Assembly: GCF_020283565.1 (NCBI RefSeq)
Contig: NC_060059.1
Span: 1,123,501-1,187,500, forward strand
Reading direction: 5' to 3'
From: Trifolium pratense
Taxonomy: Eukaryota > Streptophyta > Magnoliopsida > Fabales > Fabaceae
DNA: 64,000 nt
The position numbers and the translations under genes are program-made. Within the stretch, counting starts at the first letter, position 1, and every line of letters starts with the position of its first letter. Shown here piece after piece: positions 43,042 through 54,674 of this stretch. The notes below the pieces were generated by a model, which was not told the DNA's origin, did not search any database, and was given only the letters and a program-made list of their open reading frames with translations.

Positions 43042-43868
43042 ATGAATGGTGGTGGTTTTCCAACCAATATTCTGGTTCTTGATGGCAAGAATTGGGATCG
43101 GTGGAGTGCGATGATGAAATCTTTGTTTGGTGCTCAAGAAGTGAGTGAAATTGTGCAAAACGGTTATGAAGAATTGGGTGCAAATTCAACTGAGGCACAA
43201 AGAGAAACATACAGAGATGCAAAGAAAAAAGACTGCAAAGCCCTGTTCTACATTCAGCAAAATGTAGATTCTCAACATTTTGAGAAAATTGCAAAAGCTA
43301 CGAAATCCAAAGAAGCATGGGATATTCTTGAAGGTTATCATACTGGTGGTGATAAAGTGAAAAAAGTGAAGCTGCAAGCATATAGAAGGCAATATGAATC
43401 TCTGCAAATGGATGAAGATCAAAAAGTAAGTGATTATTTCTCGAAACTTCTTGCAATTGTGAATCAAATGCAAACCTGTGGAGAGACAATTACTGATCAA
43501 ATGGTTGTAGAGAAAGTGTTAAGATCTTTAAATCCTATATTCGATTTCATAGTAGTGGCAATAGAAGAGGCAAAAGATATAACCACCTGAAAATCGAGGA
43601 ATTGCAGAGTTCATTAGAAGCACATGAGATTATGGTAGTGAATAGAGGTTTAGAGAGATCGAACCAACAAGCATTGCAAGCTCAAACCAGTAAGAAGGAG
43701 TGTAACAGCAAGAACTTCAAGAAGGGAAAAGATAGCTGGGTAAATGGTGATAAGTCCAAGGTAGATGATAAACCTGAGTCCTCTAAAGGAGGAGGGTTTG
43801 TCAAGAACCAAAACAAGAAGAAAAGGGACTTTGATAAGAGTAAGGTAAAGTGCTATAATTGTGAAAAA
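43042..43868 (+). pseudogene. Copia gag, frameshifted
   Basis: The frame begins MNGGGFPTNILVLDGKNWDR and has the copia gag (UBN2-type) features W-MM-SL, EAWDIL and LQAYRRQYESLQM. It runs to a stop at 43588-43590. A one-base deletion just before it shifts the frame, and gag continues from about 43602 ([16 protein letters not shown]). The Cys-His zinc knuckle [14 protein letters not shown] lies at about 43851-43892. The start at 43042 is preferred over 43009 because gag homology begins there. Confidence 0.88.
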
Positions 43869-44990
43869 TATGGTCACTTTGCTGAGGAGTGTTGGTCAAA
43901 GAAGGATCAACAAGAAGCCAACATTGCAGAAGGCAGTGAAGCCAATGTTGTGTTAATGATGGCTACTACCTGTGATGATAATGTGAAAAGTGAAGACTGG
44001 TATCTTGATTCAGGATGTTCTAAGCATATGACTTCACATCGTGAATGGTTAACCAACTTTAATGCAAGCAAGAAGACAAGCATAAGGTTGGCTGACAGCA
44101 GCAAACTTGCAGTGGAAGGTGCTGGTAACATTGTCATCAGAAGCAAGAGTGGTAGAAAAGTGATAATTGAAGATGTATTGTATGTGCCAAAGATGAGTTG
44201 TAATTCGATGAGTATATGTCAATTGGTGGAGAAAGGGTTCTCAGTAACCATTGAAGGTGATTCAATGAAGCTGTTTGATGCAAAGAAGGATTTAGTGCTG
44301 AAGTCCAACTTGTCAAAGAACAGGACCTATAAATGCAACATTACAACTGATGCTATGATGTGTTTGTCTACAGCATTGAGTGAAGATGTTGAAACAGATG
44401 TTGAAGCATTGTGGCATAAAAGGTATGGTCACTTGAATTTTAGGAGCCTGAGTGATTTAAATTCTAAGGAATTGGTGATTGGCTTGCCTAAAATTAATAT
44501 CAGAAATGAAATTTGTGAAGTGTGTGTGAAGAGTAAGCACAGTAGAAATTCATTTGTGTCTGATATGCCTAAAAGAGCTAGTGTAGCCTTACAAGTGATC
44601 CATTCTGATATATGTGGTCCATTTGAGGTTCCATCATTGGGTGGAAACAAGTATTTCATCACTTTTGTTGATGAATATACAAGAATGTTGTGGCTGTATA
44701 CAATAAAGCTTAAGAGTGAAGCTTTGGATGTGTTCAAAAGATTTAAAGTCTTAATTGAGAAGGAGTGTGAGAAGTCAATTAAGATTTTAAGGACAGATGG
44801 GGGTGGTGAGTACACATCAAAGGATTTTGAAAATTTCTGCATAAGTCAAGGCATTGTGCATGAAGTTACTGCTCCTTATACACCACAACATAATGGACTT
44901 GCTGAGAGAAGAAATAGAACTTTGTTGAATATGACTAGAAGTATGCTGAAGCAGAAAAAGTTACCACACAAGTTCTGGGTGAGGCAGTAA
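43869..44990 (+). pseudogene. Copia pol: protease and integrase
   Basis: The open frame 43602-44990 holds the protease motif [13 protein letters not shown] (Asp-Ser-Gly catalytic triad), the GAG-pre-integrase segment [11 protein letters not shown], and the integrase core with Asp ([15 protein letters not shown]), Asp ([11 protein letters not shown]) and Glu ([11 protein letters not shown]), so all three catalytic acids are kept. The frame ends at a TAA at 44988-44990, caused by a one-base deletion after HKFW. The same region continues in another frame from about 44980. Confidence 0.9.
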
Positions 44991-46340
44991 CTACAACTGC
45001 TTACATCTTGAATAAGTGCCCTACAAAGAAGTTGAAAACAGTGCCAGAAGAAGCTTGGTGTGGGAGGAAACCAAGTGTGAAGCACTTCAAGATTTTTGGT
45101 TCATTGTGTTATAAACATGTGCCAGATGCTAAGAGGACCAAACTTGAAGATAAAAGTGAGATTATGATACTTATAGGGTATCATCCAACAGGTGCATATA
45201 AGCTTTACAATCCAATGACTAATAAAGTGAATATTAGTAGGGATGTGATAGTGAATGAGGCAGAACAGTGGAAGTGGGAGACAAATCCTGTGTATAGAGA
45301 TGAGGTTCAATATAATCATGTTCATCTAGAGTCAAGTGATGATTCAGATGGAGAAGATGGTTATGAGGAAGAGGATACTGTACAAGCAGAAAATGCAGAT
45401 GTGCCAGAAGATGTTGAAGCATCAGTGAGGCCTCAGAGAACAAGGCATGCACCAGCTAGATTGAATGATTGTGAAGTGACTCATGACAGTGCAGTTAATG
45501 ATGAAGGTGAGCTAATTCATTTTGCACTGCTAGCTGATTCTGAACCAGTGAATTTCAGAGATGCTTTGAAAAGTAATGTGTGGAAGAAGGCTATGGAAGA
45601 GGAGCTTAAGTGAATTGAGAAAAATCAGACTTGGAAGCTAGTTGCCTTGCCAGACAAGAAAAAGAAAATAGATGTGAAATGGGTGTTCAAAGTGAAACTG
45701 AACCCTGATGGCACAATTTCAAAACACAAAGCAAGGTTGGTTGCTAGAGGCTTTTTGCAAAAGCATGGCATTGACTATAATGAGGTGTTTGCACCAGTAG
45801 CTAGACTTGAGACTGTGAGACTTGTAGTAGCTCTGGCCTGCAAAAACAGATGGTTATTGTATCATTTAGATGTTAAATCAGCATTTTTAAATGGTCCACT
45901 TGAAGAGGAAGTGTTTGTGTCACAACCTCCAGGTTTTGAGATTAAATGGAAGGAGAATATGGTGTACAAACTGTATAAGACACTGTATGGTTTGAAACAG
46001 GCACCAAGGGCATGGAATAAGAGAATTGATGAGTTTCTTATCCAAATTGGATTTAAGAAATGTGTAGTTGAGTTTGGAGTTTATGTGCAAAGCTTCAAAA
46101 CTGGTGAAATCATTATAATTTGTCTGTATGTGGATGACCTGCTTCTAACTGGCAGTAGAGTTGCAGGAATTGAAGATGTGAAGGACAAATTAAAATCAGA
46201 ATTTGAAATGTCTGATCTTGGTGAGCTTTCATTCTTTCTAGGAATGGAATTCTCAAAAGTGAAGGATGGTATAGTAATGCATCAACAGAAGTACATTGGT
46301 GAATTGCTAGAGAAATTTGAAATGAATGGCTGCAAACCAG
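44991..46340 (+). pseudogene. Copia pol: integrase C-terminus and reverse transcriptase, broken and truncated
   Basis: A frame to 45613 gives the integrase C-terminal part (LKTVPEEAWCGRKPSVKHF) and linker. A TGA interrupts at 45611-45613. The next frame has reverse-transcriptase motifs: VKWVFKVKLNPDGTISKHKA, ARLVARGFLQKHGIDYNEVF, LDVKSAFLNG, YGLKQAPRAWN and the catalytic CLYVDDLLLTGS. The last element-derived residues are FEMNGCKPV. The following ones (FSAQVTILVR) are read from the EF-hand intron copy. Confidence 0.9.
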
Positions 46341-46790
46341 TATTCAGTGCACAAGTTACAATTTTAGTGAGATAAAAATGACACCGAGCATTATTCAGGA
46401 CATATTAGGCTATGATATATATTAATATTAGTAACATATACAGCAGCTTTGCATATTTCAGAAGCATGCACTCAAATATTCCTATCTTTACCAGCACCTA
46501 CGCAAATTATGAATAAGAATAAGAGTTATTTGAACACCATTATCATCATCTAGATATTGAGGATTCCCTGATAAGCTAAATACCTGAGTTACATTGGTAC
46601 CAAGGTATACGACTGTATTGTCCTTCATGATACATGCCAAAAATATGATCCCACAGATTGCAAGTATCTTATGTGAATCTAAGATACCTAACTAGAAAGC
46701 TTTACCAACTTATTTGTAATTGCAGGGTATAGGAATTCCAACCTTCATGGGAATCGTTTTTTTTCCAATCCCTTTCTTGGAAATATAAAC

Positions 46791-47051
46791 ATGGGAAAGT
46801 GGCAGTTATTTCATTTACAGCAATGTTTTATGCCCAAAAATAAATTTCCTGACTTTGTAACAAACGTGGAAATCCATATATTGAACCACAACATTGCTGG
46901 GAATACTCTTCACAGACATGAAATGAACAACCATATAGGAAAGTCCAAACCCTCAAAGTGTTGTAATAATGTGTCCGTGATTACGGAAGAATTTCCCCTA
47001 TTTCTTTGTAATACATATGAGGTTCCTAATAACTATATTGCTGGTACCTGA
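46791..47051 (+). other. Second copy of the 86-codon unrecognised open frame
   Basis: Same start (MGKWQLFHLQQCFMPK), same length and same end (YIAGT) as 28881-29141, with scattered replacements (for example NHHIAG to NHNIAG). It lies in the duplicated segment. No domain is recognised. Confidence 0.3.
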
Positions 47052-47696
47052 TCTCAATTAGTTGGGTGCCCAATCAAGTAGCTACTTGGGAATAGTTAGG
47101 ATGAGGAAGTTAGAGGCAGGGTTCAATGTATATAAATAACAAGTGGGATTGAGAGGGATATCATCTTGTCATTCTGAGAGAGAATTGGGGCCTTTGGGTA
47201 TAAGGAGGTTCAATCCCTCCAAGTTTTGCAGCTCTTTATCTTCAATTTAGAAAGATTTCCCCGACTTTTTTGGTACAACATATCAGATTCATAACAGCTT
47301 TTCAATTAAAGAATGTATATGCATGAAAACCAGAGGTCGAAGTTTTGTCATGAAAATCCAAGCTTGTTTATCAGTCCCGTCATATGTAGCATGCCAAATG
47401 TAATCCATTATTACGAGAATGCATAGTTTCGTGACATCTCATTCATACTCATGTCAATTGTCAAATGCATTTATCATTACGGTACATATGCTTCTATATT
47501 CATACATTTATTTGTTAAATAAATTGTCAAAAGATACACAATCAGATACTTGAAAATCTATGAAACTAATAAATGTACTATACATAGTACAACAAACATG
47601 TTAGAGGAAAAACTTTCCAAACAGAAATCACTTGATCTAAAAGAAACTAATACCAAGCCGTGAAAGTTTCCATAAGATACTAGCTAGTTACCAACC

Positions 47697-47763
47697 TAAT
47701 TTCCTCCTTGCACAACCATTGTTGAAGCTTTGTATTGTTACTATCAGCTGGATGCAGAAAGCT
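47697..47763 (-). pseudogene. Stray copy of EF-hand exon 3
   Basis: It matches exon 3 of the EF-hand gene (29822-29887), including both splice sites, but no other exon of that gene is nearby. It can only act as an orphan exon. Confidence 0.9.
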
Positions 47764-47816
47764 AAAACAAAACAGAATATGGAAAATCATTAGCTCAAAT
47801 TGAAAAAATATCATGA

Positions 47817-48130
47817 ACTAATGACCTATTTGGATTGGCTTATTTGAGCATATCTACTAGCCTAAGTTTTGTGAGACTGTTTGGGAGAACTTATAAAAAC
47901 AGTTTAAAACAATTGTCATAAAAAAATTTCAACTAATTTTCATAAGTTCTCCAATATGGACCCATTTGGATTGGCTTATTTTTGACCTTATGCGAAACAA
48001 CTTATGCAAATAAATAAGTTTTTATGTATTATTATAAGTTTTTCAAGATAGTTTATGAAAAAAACTGCTCATAAAGACACAATTTTTGTTAGTAAAAAGT
48101 TATGAATTAGCATTAAAAAAACTGCCCATA
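47817..48130. mobile_element. Rearranged MITE remnants
   Basis: Two partial copies of the TTTGGATTGGCTTATTT-type MITE start (about 47827 and 47966) lie head to tail. The first corresponds to the intact MITE at 29951-30241. The second follows a break at CAATATGGACCC. The right terminus of the original MITE is missing. Confidence 0.55.
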
Positions 48131-48389
48131 AATTGTTGATTCTTAACCCTTTGTATGTTTGGCCACACTCAATTTAACACCTCATGTTAAAAAATTCTTA
48201 GGAAAAAATTGAATAGTAAAAAAAACTTGAATGAAAACTTGTAACGTAAGTAATACAGGTGAAACTTAAACTTCTAATGGTGTTCTTCAGTTTTTATATT
48301 TACTTTTTCTTTCCCTGTCCTGTTTAGGCCTCTCTATTGATGAATGGATAACTTCTGTCAATATGATCCCTATCATTAACACTCATTGT

Positions 48390-48740
48390 CTGCATCTGGG
48401 ATTTGTTACAAAGCATTCGCCCGAATGATCTCTAGCTTGCATCAACAACTTTATCAAAAATACGCTGACAGCCAAATTTGAATCCGAGCTGATATGAATG
48501 AACCATGCGCATCTGATTCAGTTATCAGCGGTCAATACTGAGGGAAAAGCCAAAATCCCACGATGTTGTGTTCTTCAGGATGATCAATATCATCCATGAA
48601 GTCCCTCTTTTCAAAGACAACGCCCAATATCGCCTATTACAGTTGTCATTTATCATCTCTTTTAAGTTCTTTATCATAATGTTTGTCCTTGCAATATTAA
48701 ACTTCCTTCAAAGCCTCAACTAATTATATTATGCACATAT
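48390..48740 (-). other. Conserved 3' flank of GEM-like gene B, unrecognised
   Basis: This block, read on the minus strand, is also present downstream of gene C (about 51720-52085), with shared GATGATCAATA-CAT, GAAGTCCCTCTT and GAGCTGATATGAATGAACCA. On the minus strand the gene C copy has an open stretch DKRDFVNGIDHPETQNIVWH. It may be an exon of another, unrecognised gene that was duplicated with the GRAM genes. Confidence 0.4.
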
Positions 48741-48761
48741 GTTGGACTTTCTGAAATTCAT

Positions 48762-49743
48762 CTAAGCTTGAGAAATTGCCTGCTCAAGATATTTGAAAGT
48801 TTTATGATACTTGAAGACACCCATAAGCCAGAAATCAAAATTGTCCACTGTAACTATATTTATGTACTTCTGTGTTGGCTTCTCAACATTTTGACTTTGA
48901 TTCACACACTTGATCTTCTTCAGTGGAATCATAACCTGTACATAACAAATCCTTGATTAGCGAAACTGAGATATATGAAAATGTTTGTTAATGTTTTTAT
49001 ACAGTTTACGACTTACCTTATAGCGGATTCTACACATTAGACCTTTCTGATTAAAGACTTTTATTGATCTCTCACTGCAAAAGGCAACCTTTTCAGTGGA
49101 GATGTAGAGGAGACCGGCTAGAGGACCAGATGTGGTGGACAAATAACAGTGAGAAACTCTTAACAGCGTCTCCTTCTCGTTCACACTAAAATACTGCATA
49201 AACACTTTCTCTACTCCGCCTACTTGAAGGATTTGAGCCCCTAAGCTCAACTTCCTCTTTATTGTTTGAGATATGTTTGCTCCGAGTCTCACTGAAATTT
49301 CAAAGTTATATAAATAGAATTAGATATCTTCACCTAGCAAAGGACTTAAACTGATATAGATACTGCAGACAAAAAGAATGGCATTCATAAACAGTATCAT
49401 ATCTCGGAAAAACATCTAAGTCTTACAGGGGTACTCACCATGTTCTTGGACTCTCTGTGAGAAACTATTGGGCTTCCTGCAGCGCATTTTCTGGATCGAA
49501 TTTTCTCTACCTGAAACATTGAAGCACTTTATATTAGTAAAACCATCAATATTATAATAAAATTAGACTAGAAGTTTGTGATTCGTCTGTAAAGGAAAAT
49601 AATGTCTTACTTTGATGTTTGGATGGATATTGACATTGATAAGAGGCAGAATCAAGTAAATAATATTTGTTAACCGACTTTTGAAACTGATCATATATGA
49701 TTGGAGTTCCAACAACTAGTTCATGAAGAAGTGAGGAATGCAT
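48762..49743 (-). CDS. GEM-like GRAM-domain protein B (ABA-responsive protein-like), intact
   Basis: Four exons on the minus strand: 49743-49611, 49510-49439, 49291-49017 and 48935-48762. All introns are GT..AG and the joined frame is 654 nt (217 aa). It starts MHSSLLHELVVGTPIIYDQF. The GRAM domain (about 75-160) contains KLSLGAQILQVGGVEKVFMQ, FSVNEKETLLRVSHCYLSTT, GPLAGLLYISTEKVAFCSER and IRYKVMIPLKKIK, followed by PTQKYINIVTVDNFDFWLMG. This matches the plant GEM/GEM-like family (GLABRA2 expression modulator; also annotated as ABA-responsive), about which little biochemistry is known beyond a presumed membrane-lipid or protein-binding GRAM fold. Its neighbours C, D and E are paralogues. Confidence 0.92.
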
Positions 49744-50110
49744 GTTGAATGATTAATAAGGTTTGTGTTTTGTTGAAAGGAAAAGGTAGTATAGTTTACA
49801 AATTAAGGAAGCTATGCTTGCTATGTTTGATCAGTCCCTTTGTATTCTGAGGAGTTAGTATTTAAAGGGATGAAAAGTAGGAAGTGAATCTTCACCCTTT
49901 TGTTGGATGACTCAACCATGATCTTGGTTGATGTAATAAAGACACTACTGTCATGGCAAATTGATGGCCTTTTATTCAAGATAATATTTTTGACATCATG
50001 GATTGTTTGGTTGCTTTTAGAAAAAGATGGTACAGTAAGCTTTTTCAAAAGTTTTAAAAAGAAATCCTTGAATGGGTTTGTTTTTAGAGGCTTAGAGAAA
50101 GGTTAATTTA
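49744..50110 (-). promoter_or_regulatory. Upstream region of GRAM gene B, conserved in C and E
   Basis: The same blocks occur upstream of genes B, C and E: TGATCAGTCCCTTTGTATTC, then a TATA-like CTTTAAATACT (minus strand, about 49857-49867), GGGATGAAAAGTAGGAAGTG and TGACTCAACCATGATCTTGG. The TATA-like box is about 115 bp upstream of the ATG in each. This is a good candidate core promoter; transcription start unknown. Confidence 0.6.
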
Positions 50111-52096
50111 TATTTCTTCATGAGCAAGCTAAGATTCCATGGTCTATTTGACATGTTGTCGGCCAAACCTTTGGAGAACTGCACTGTTTTGGAAATTTGG
50201 TATAAGGAAATTAAACCAAAAAAAGGTAAAGAATGAAACACTACTTTGTGATGCTAGACTTGTCTAAATTCTCTTGCAGTGAGGTAGGTATATCAAAGTA
50301 AAAAAACATGGCCAAGTTTACCCTGTGTTACTGGATTAGATCTTTGGGATGTGGCATGTAGGTTCTACAAGAGTAAGAAGTTCCAGGGTTACATGTGTAG
50401 TAAGCTAAATGAAATTAACTAATTAATAATAGATGACAGGTGCAAGTTAATGTGTAATAAGAGACATAAACTAGCTGTTAATTGTTAGGTTTTTGAGTGA
50501 GAAAGTGTAGTCGAGACGACGAAGGTGTAGGTGTGAGCTATTGAGTTATGTTTTCGTGTGAGTATGGAAGATTAGGGTTCAAGGTCGAGGTCGAGATCGC
50601 CAGATGAAGAAGGTGAAGGATTTTATCTTCTTCAAATTTTTTGAGTGAGAAAGTGTAGTAGTAGTAGTAGTACTGATGCTTTATATACTTACGTTCAAAT
50701 CTGGACTTTGGATTTGGGCCTTCTACGAGATTTGATTTTGTGCTTACTTAATTATCAGGTGTTTAGTAATAACTAATAAATTTAACTTGTCTATATTCCC
50801 TCCAAATTTCTATGTGTTGTTGTCACCGCCAACATAAGAAAAAAAAAGAAAATGACATATGTGAAGTTAATTTTTTATTTCAAACGTTGATATTTTTTTT
50901 TTTAAGAAAAGCTATAATTTTTTTAGTCTTATAGTTCTTGGAAATTCAGGGATATTAAAACTAGGGTCAAATATGTTTTTTGTCATTATAAATATCTCAA
51001 ATTGTATCCAAAAAAAAATCTCAAATTTCATTTTAAGTCTCTATATACTTTTTTAGTAAGTTTTGGTCCCTTAAATATTTTCTATCACAGCTTTTGCTAG
51101 GTCAGATGTCATGATTGGTGTTCGAAATTTCAATAGTTGCATGAGACCATTTTCTAACATAAATAAAAATCCATGTTCTATATAGACAATGACTATTATA
51201 ACAATGACTAAAATATGATTGGAATTGTCGAAATTGTTATGTCAGATGTCATGATCGGTGTTTGATTTTGTTTAAATATTTACCAGCATTTTTTACTCCT
51301 ATTGGAACTTTCACAAATCTCAAGCATTTTTTTACTACCTTACTTTGTTTTTACTATTATTATTTGGCAATCACTCTCTCAATGTTATGTGTACTAGGAT
51401 TTATTTATCCTAATCTCTAACTCCCGAGAGTGTCCAATTCTATTATTGATGTAATCTATGTTAATTATTTAAGATAACTAATTGAAAATGATTCACATTT
51501 GAATAATTATAGTTTATCAAACAAAAAAAATTGAATAATTATAGACAAATTTTATCAAAGATTTGAATGGTCTAAACTCTAAATACAATTAAGAAGTTCC
51601 TCAGAACTTGCACATAACAAATCCATTAAGCAATTGAGCCTGAAACTTAAACTTCTAATAGTTTTCTTCAACCCTTCTATTTACTTTTCCTTCCATCTTG
51701 TTTTCTACCATAATAATCTCACTTCATGTAACGAAGCATGCGCCAAATGATCTCTTGCATCCTCGACTTCATCAACAATATGTTGACAGCTAAGTCTGCA
51801 TCCGAGCTGATATGAATGAACCATGTGTATCTGTTATAATTTGGGCAATCTTGGGTGAGAAACCATAATGCCACACGATGTTTTGTGTTTCAGGATGATC
51901 AATACCGTTTACGAAGTCCCTCTTATCGAAGACAAAGCCCAATATTTTCTATCACAGTTGTCATTTTTCATAGCTTGTCTTGTTGTTTATCATCTCTTTT
52001 AAGTTTTGCATCTTAATGTTTGTCCTCGCAACATGAAGCATCCTTCAAGCCTCGACTATTTATGTTATGCTCCAATAGTAGGCTTGTTATATTAAT
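50111..52096. other. Intergenic between GRAM genes B and C
   Basis: No gene is seen. A 30-bp segment (TTTTGAGTGAGAAAGTGTAG) occurs at about 50492 and 50640, followed by a (TAG)n run at 50656-50671. At 50963-51080 a GGTCAAATATGTTTTTTGTC..TTTTGGTCCCTTAAAT sequence looks like half of a GGTCC-type MITE. The conserved 3' block described for gene B is at about 51720-52085. Confidence 0.5.
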
Positions 52097-53051
52097 CTAA
52101 GTTTGAGAAATAGCTTGCTCGAGATATTTAAAAGTTTTCTGATATTTTAAGACACTCATAAGCCAGAAATCAAAATTGTCCACTGTAACTATATTTATGT
52201 ACTTCTGTGTTGGCTTCTCAACATTTTTACTTTGCCTCACACACTTGATCTTCTTCAGTGGAATGGAAACCTGTACATAGAAAATATTGGATTAGGAAAA
52301 CTGAGATATACGAAGAGGTTTGTTTATGTAATTATATAGTTCACGACATACCTTATAGCGGATCCTACACATTTGACCTTTCTGATTAAACACTTTTATT
52401 GATCTCTCACTGCAAAAGGCAACCTTTTCGGTGGAGATGAAGAGGAGACCGGCTAGAGGACCGGATGTGGTGGATAGATAACAGTGGGAAACTTTCAGCA
52501 GCGTCTCCCCTTCGCTCACACTAAAATACTGCATAAAAACTTTCTCCAATCCTCCCACTTGAAGAATTCGAGCCCCTAAGCTCAATTTCCTCTTTATCGT
52601 ATCAGATATGTTTGCTCCCAATCTCACTGAAATTTTAGAGTTATATAGAATAGAATTAGATATATTAGAGACAAAAGGAATGGTATTCATAAATTGTACC
52701 ATATCTCTTGGATACACATCTAAGTCTTACAAAAGTACTCACCATGTTCTTGGACCATTCGTGAGAGACTATCGGCCTTTCTGCCAAGCTTTTTCTTGTT
52801 TAAATTTGCTATACCTGAAACAGTGAAACGATATATATTAGTAAAACCATCTTCAATACTTAATGAAATTAGATTAGATGTTTGTGATTGTCTGTAAAGG
52901 AAAAAAATGTCTTACTTTTGCTTTGATGTTTGGATGGATATTGACATTGATGAGAGGCAGAATCAAGTAAGTATCTGTTACCCGACTTTTGAAACTGATC
53001 ATATATTGTTGGAGTTCCAACAACTAGCTCATGAAAAAGTGAGGTCTGCAT
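52097..53051 (-). CDS. GEM-like GRAM-domain protein C (ABA-responsive protein-like), intact
   Basis: Four exons on the minus strand: 53051-52916, 52814-52743, 52626-52352 and 52270-52097. The joined frame is 657 nt (218 aa) without stops. It starts MQTSLFHELVVGTPTIYDQF. Exon 2 differs most from gene B (IANLNKKKLGRKADSLSRM). The GRAM domain has KLSLGARILQVGGLEKVFMQ, FSVSEGETLLKVSHCYLSTT and GPLAGLLFISTEKVAFCSER, and the C-terminal part has VDNFDFWLMSVLKYQKTF. The same family and remarks as gene B apply. Its upstream region is the inverted counterpart of that of gene E. Confidence 0.92.
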
Positions 53052-53320
53052 ATTGAATGATTAACAGTAGCTAGGTGAGGTGGTTGAGAGACTACTAGAG
53101 GAAGTTATGCTTGCTTGGTTTGATCAGTCCCTTTGTATTCTAAGGAGGTAATATTTAAAGGGATGAAAAGTAGGAAGTGAATCTTATTCTTTTTTGGGAT
53201 GACTCAACCATGATCTTGGTTGATGTAATAAAGACATTGCTTGCATGGCAACTTGAAGGTCTTTTGTTGAAGATAATATTTTGACATCATGGATTGTTTG
53301 GTTGCTTTTAGAAAAAGATA
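53052..53320 (-). promoter_or_regulatory. Upstream region of GRAM gene C
   Basis: Carries the blocks listed for gene B (TTTGATCAGTCCCTTTGTAT, a TATA-like CTTTAAATATT at about 53151-53161 on the minus strand, GACTCAACCATGATCTTGGT). The ATG-proximal 60 bp differ from B and E, which share TTTCAACA-AACACAAACCTT there. Confidence 0.55.
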
Positions 53321-54674
53321 GTAAAGAAAGATAGTATAAGTTAGCTTTTTAAAAAAAAAAACTTAAAGGGTTTATTTTTAGAGGCTTAGAGAAAGGTTAA
53401 TTTATATATCTTCATGAGCAAGATATCATTGTGTATTGGAATGTTGTCGGCTAACCCTTTGGAGAACTGCACAGTTTTGTGAGGATGCATCAGCAGAACC
53501 TTTTTGAGTCAGCATTTTAACTTTCTGATGCTAGACTTGTCTAATATCTCTTGCAGTAAGGTAGGTATATAAAAGTAAAATGATAGCCAAGTTTACCTGT
53601 ATGACCATCATTTTCATTTTCACTTTTCTCTTAACATAATATATGACTGAAATGTTACTGAGGTTTATCAAATATAGATAGTGTGGTCAGTAGAAAGCTG
53701 GGATGTGGCAAATTTTTGGGTGGACCGCTTTGCTAGGTGGTCTATCGTGGATTGATACTTAAAAATCCTATGAAATTTTAATATGATAAGACATTTCCTT
53801 CTAGAAGGAGAATTCACAATTCTCCCTATTCTCACAGCAAAGATATTGAATTGGTCGATATAACCGCGGACCACATATCAATCAAGATTGTCCATCATAG
53901 GACCCACCGTAGAACTATGTTCTTTGAGTTTTCAAGGTCAAACTCTGAAACTTCATGAACATTTTGTCTATTTTAGTTAGTTTTTAATAATAATGTGATA
54001 TTTGATGAATTAAACTTAAGAATTGTCAACTGGACATGTTATGAGTGATGATTACTGAATTACTGCACCTTGAAATGGATAATAAGGTTAGACAGTTCAA
54101 GTGATACAGAAAGTTAAAATGTTGTAAAGGACCTACTGCAAAGGGTTTCATTCCATTTCATATGTCTTAAAGTTAAGGGTAGATGATAAGTACCTTAGTG
54201 TATCATCCTTAACTTCTTATACCTGTATGCATCTAACCATTTGTTGCTATATATCCACATTGGCACAAGTTGTAGTAGTACCATCAAATTATGGCTACTT
54301 TTTTAATACTACCAACTACCAAGTCAATTATTTGAATATCATTCCTTCAAATTTCAAATAGGGATGACATGGGAATGATTTGGCAAATTTCCTTTTTTAA
54401 GAAACATGTCAATGATTCTTTGCATTGTCAATAGCTGACATGAGATCTTCTTTTTTTATCCCTTACCAAATCATAGCCATGTCAGCAAGTTCACTTTATG
54501 ATATATACTTTGACCCAACAAACAAACAGCTCCGATGGCTTTGTTACTTCCATTTCACACATCAATTTATCAATGACTCAATGGTAGAAACTAGAAATAT
54601 GCAAGGCTATAGTGTTCATTGTTCAAGCAAGTCCATTTAGAATGATGTGGATACTAGCCTTGTATTTTTAGTTT
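53321..54674. other. Left arm of an imperfect inverted duplication, no gene
   Basis: Pieces of this stretch reappear in reverse complement upstream of gene E, for example 54450-54510 (TATCCCTTACCAAATCATAG, then CATGTCAGCAAGTTCACTTT) against 62120-62180. The open frames at 53668-53874 and 54425-54640 are not recognised. Confidence 0.5.

Larger units (their letters stand above)
42539..46340 (+). mobile_element. Ty1/copia LTR retrotransposon, 3'-truncated
   Basis: 5' LTR, primer-binding site, gag and pol in copia order (protease, integrase, reverse transcriptase) are present. The element stops inside the reverse transcriptase-RNase H region at about 46334-46340, where the DNA switches to a copy of EF-hand intron 3. 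The RNase H part, polypurine tract and 3' LTR are missing. Two frameshifts (about 43588 and 44975) and a TGA at 45611 break the polyprotein. It is inactive and too incomplete to be dated from its LTRs. Confidence 0.92.
46335..47822. repeat. Duplicate of EF-hand intron 3 fused to the copia element
   Basis: It matches 28427-29945 from AACCAGTATTCAGTGCACAA onward. The join with the copia element falls in a shared AACCAGT, a 7-bp microhomology. Small indels separate the copies; for example the (TTTCTA)n run at 29391-29420 is missing here. Confidence 0.92.

Noticed and set aside
44429..44842. 137-codon minus-strand open frame in the copia element
   Set aside because: Antisense to the integrase. 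Many such frames exist opposite pol (also 45101-45325, 43186-43500).
49900..50106. 68-codon plus-strand frame upstream of GRAM gene B
   Set aside because: It lies in the promoter block conserved among B, C and E, but the frame is not kept in C or E.
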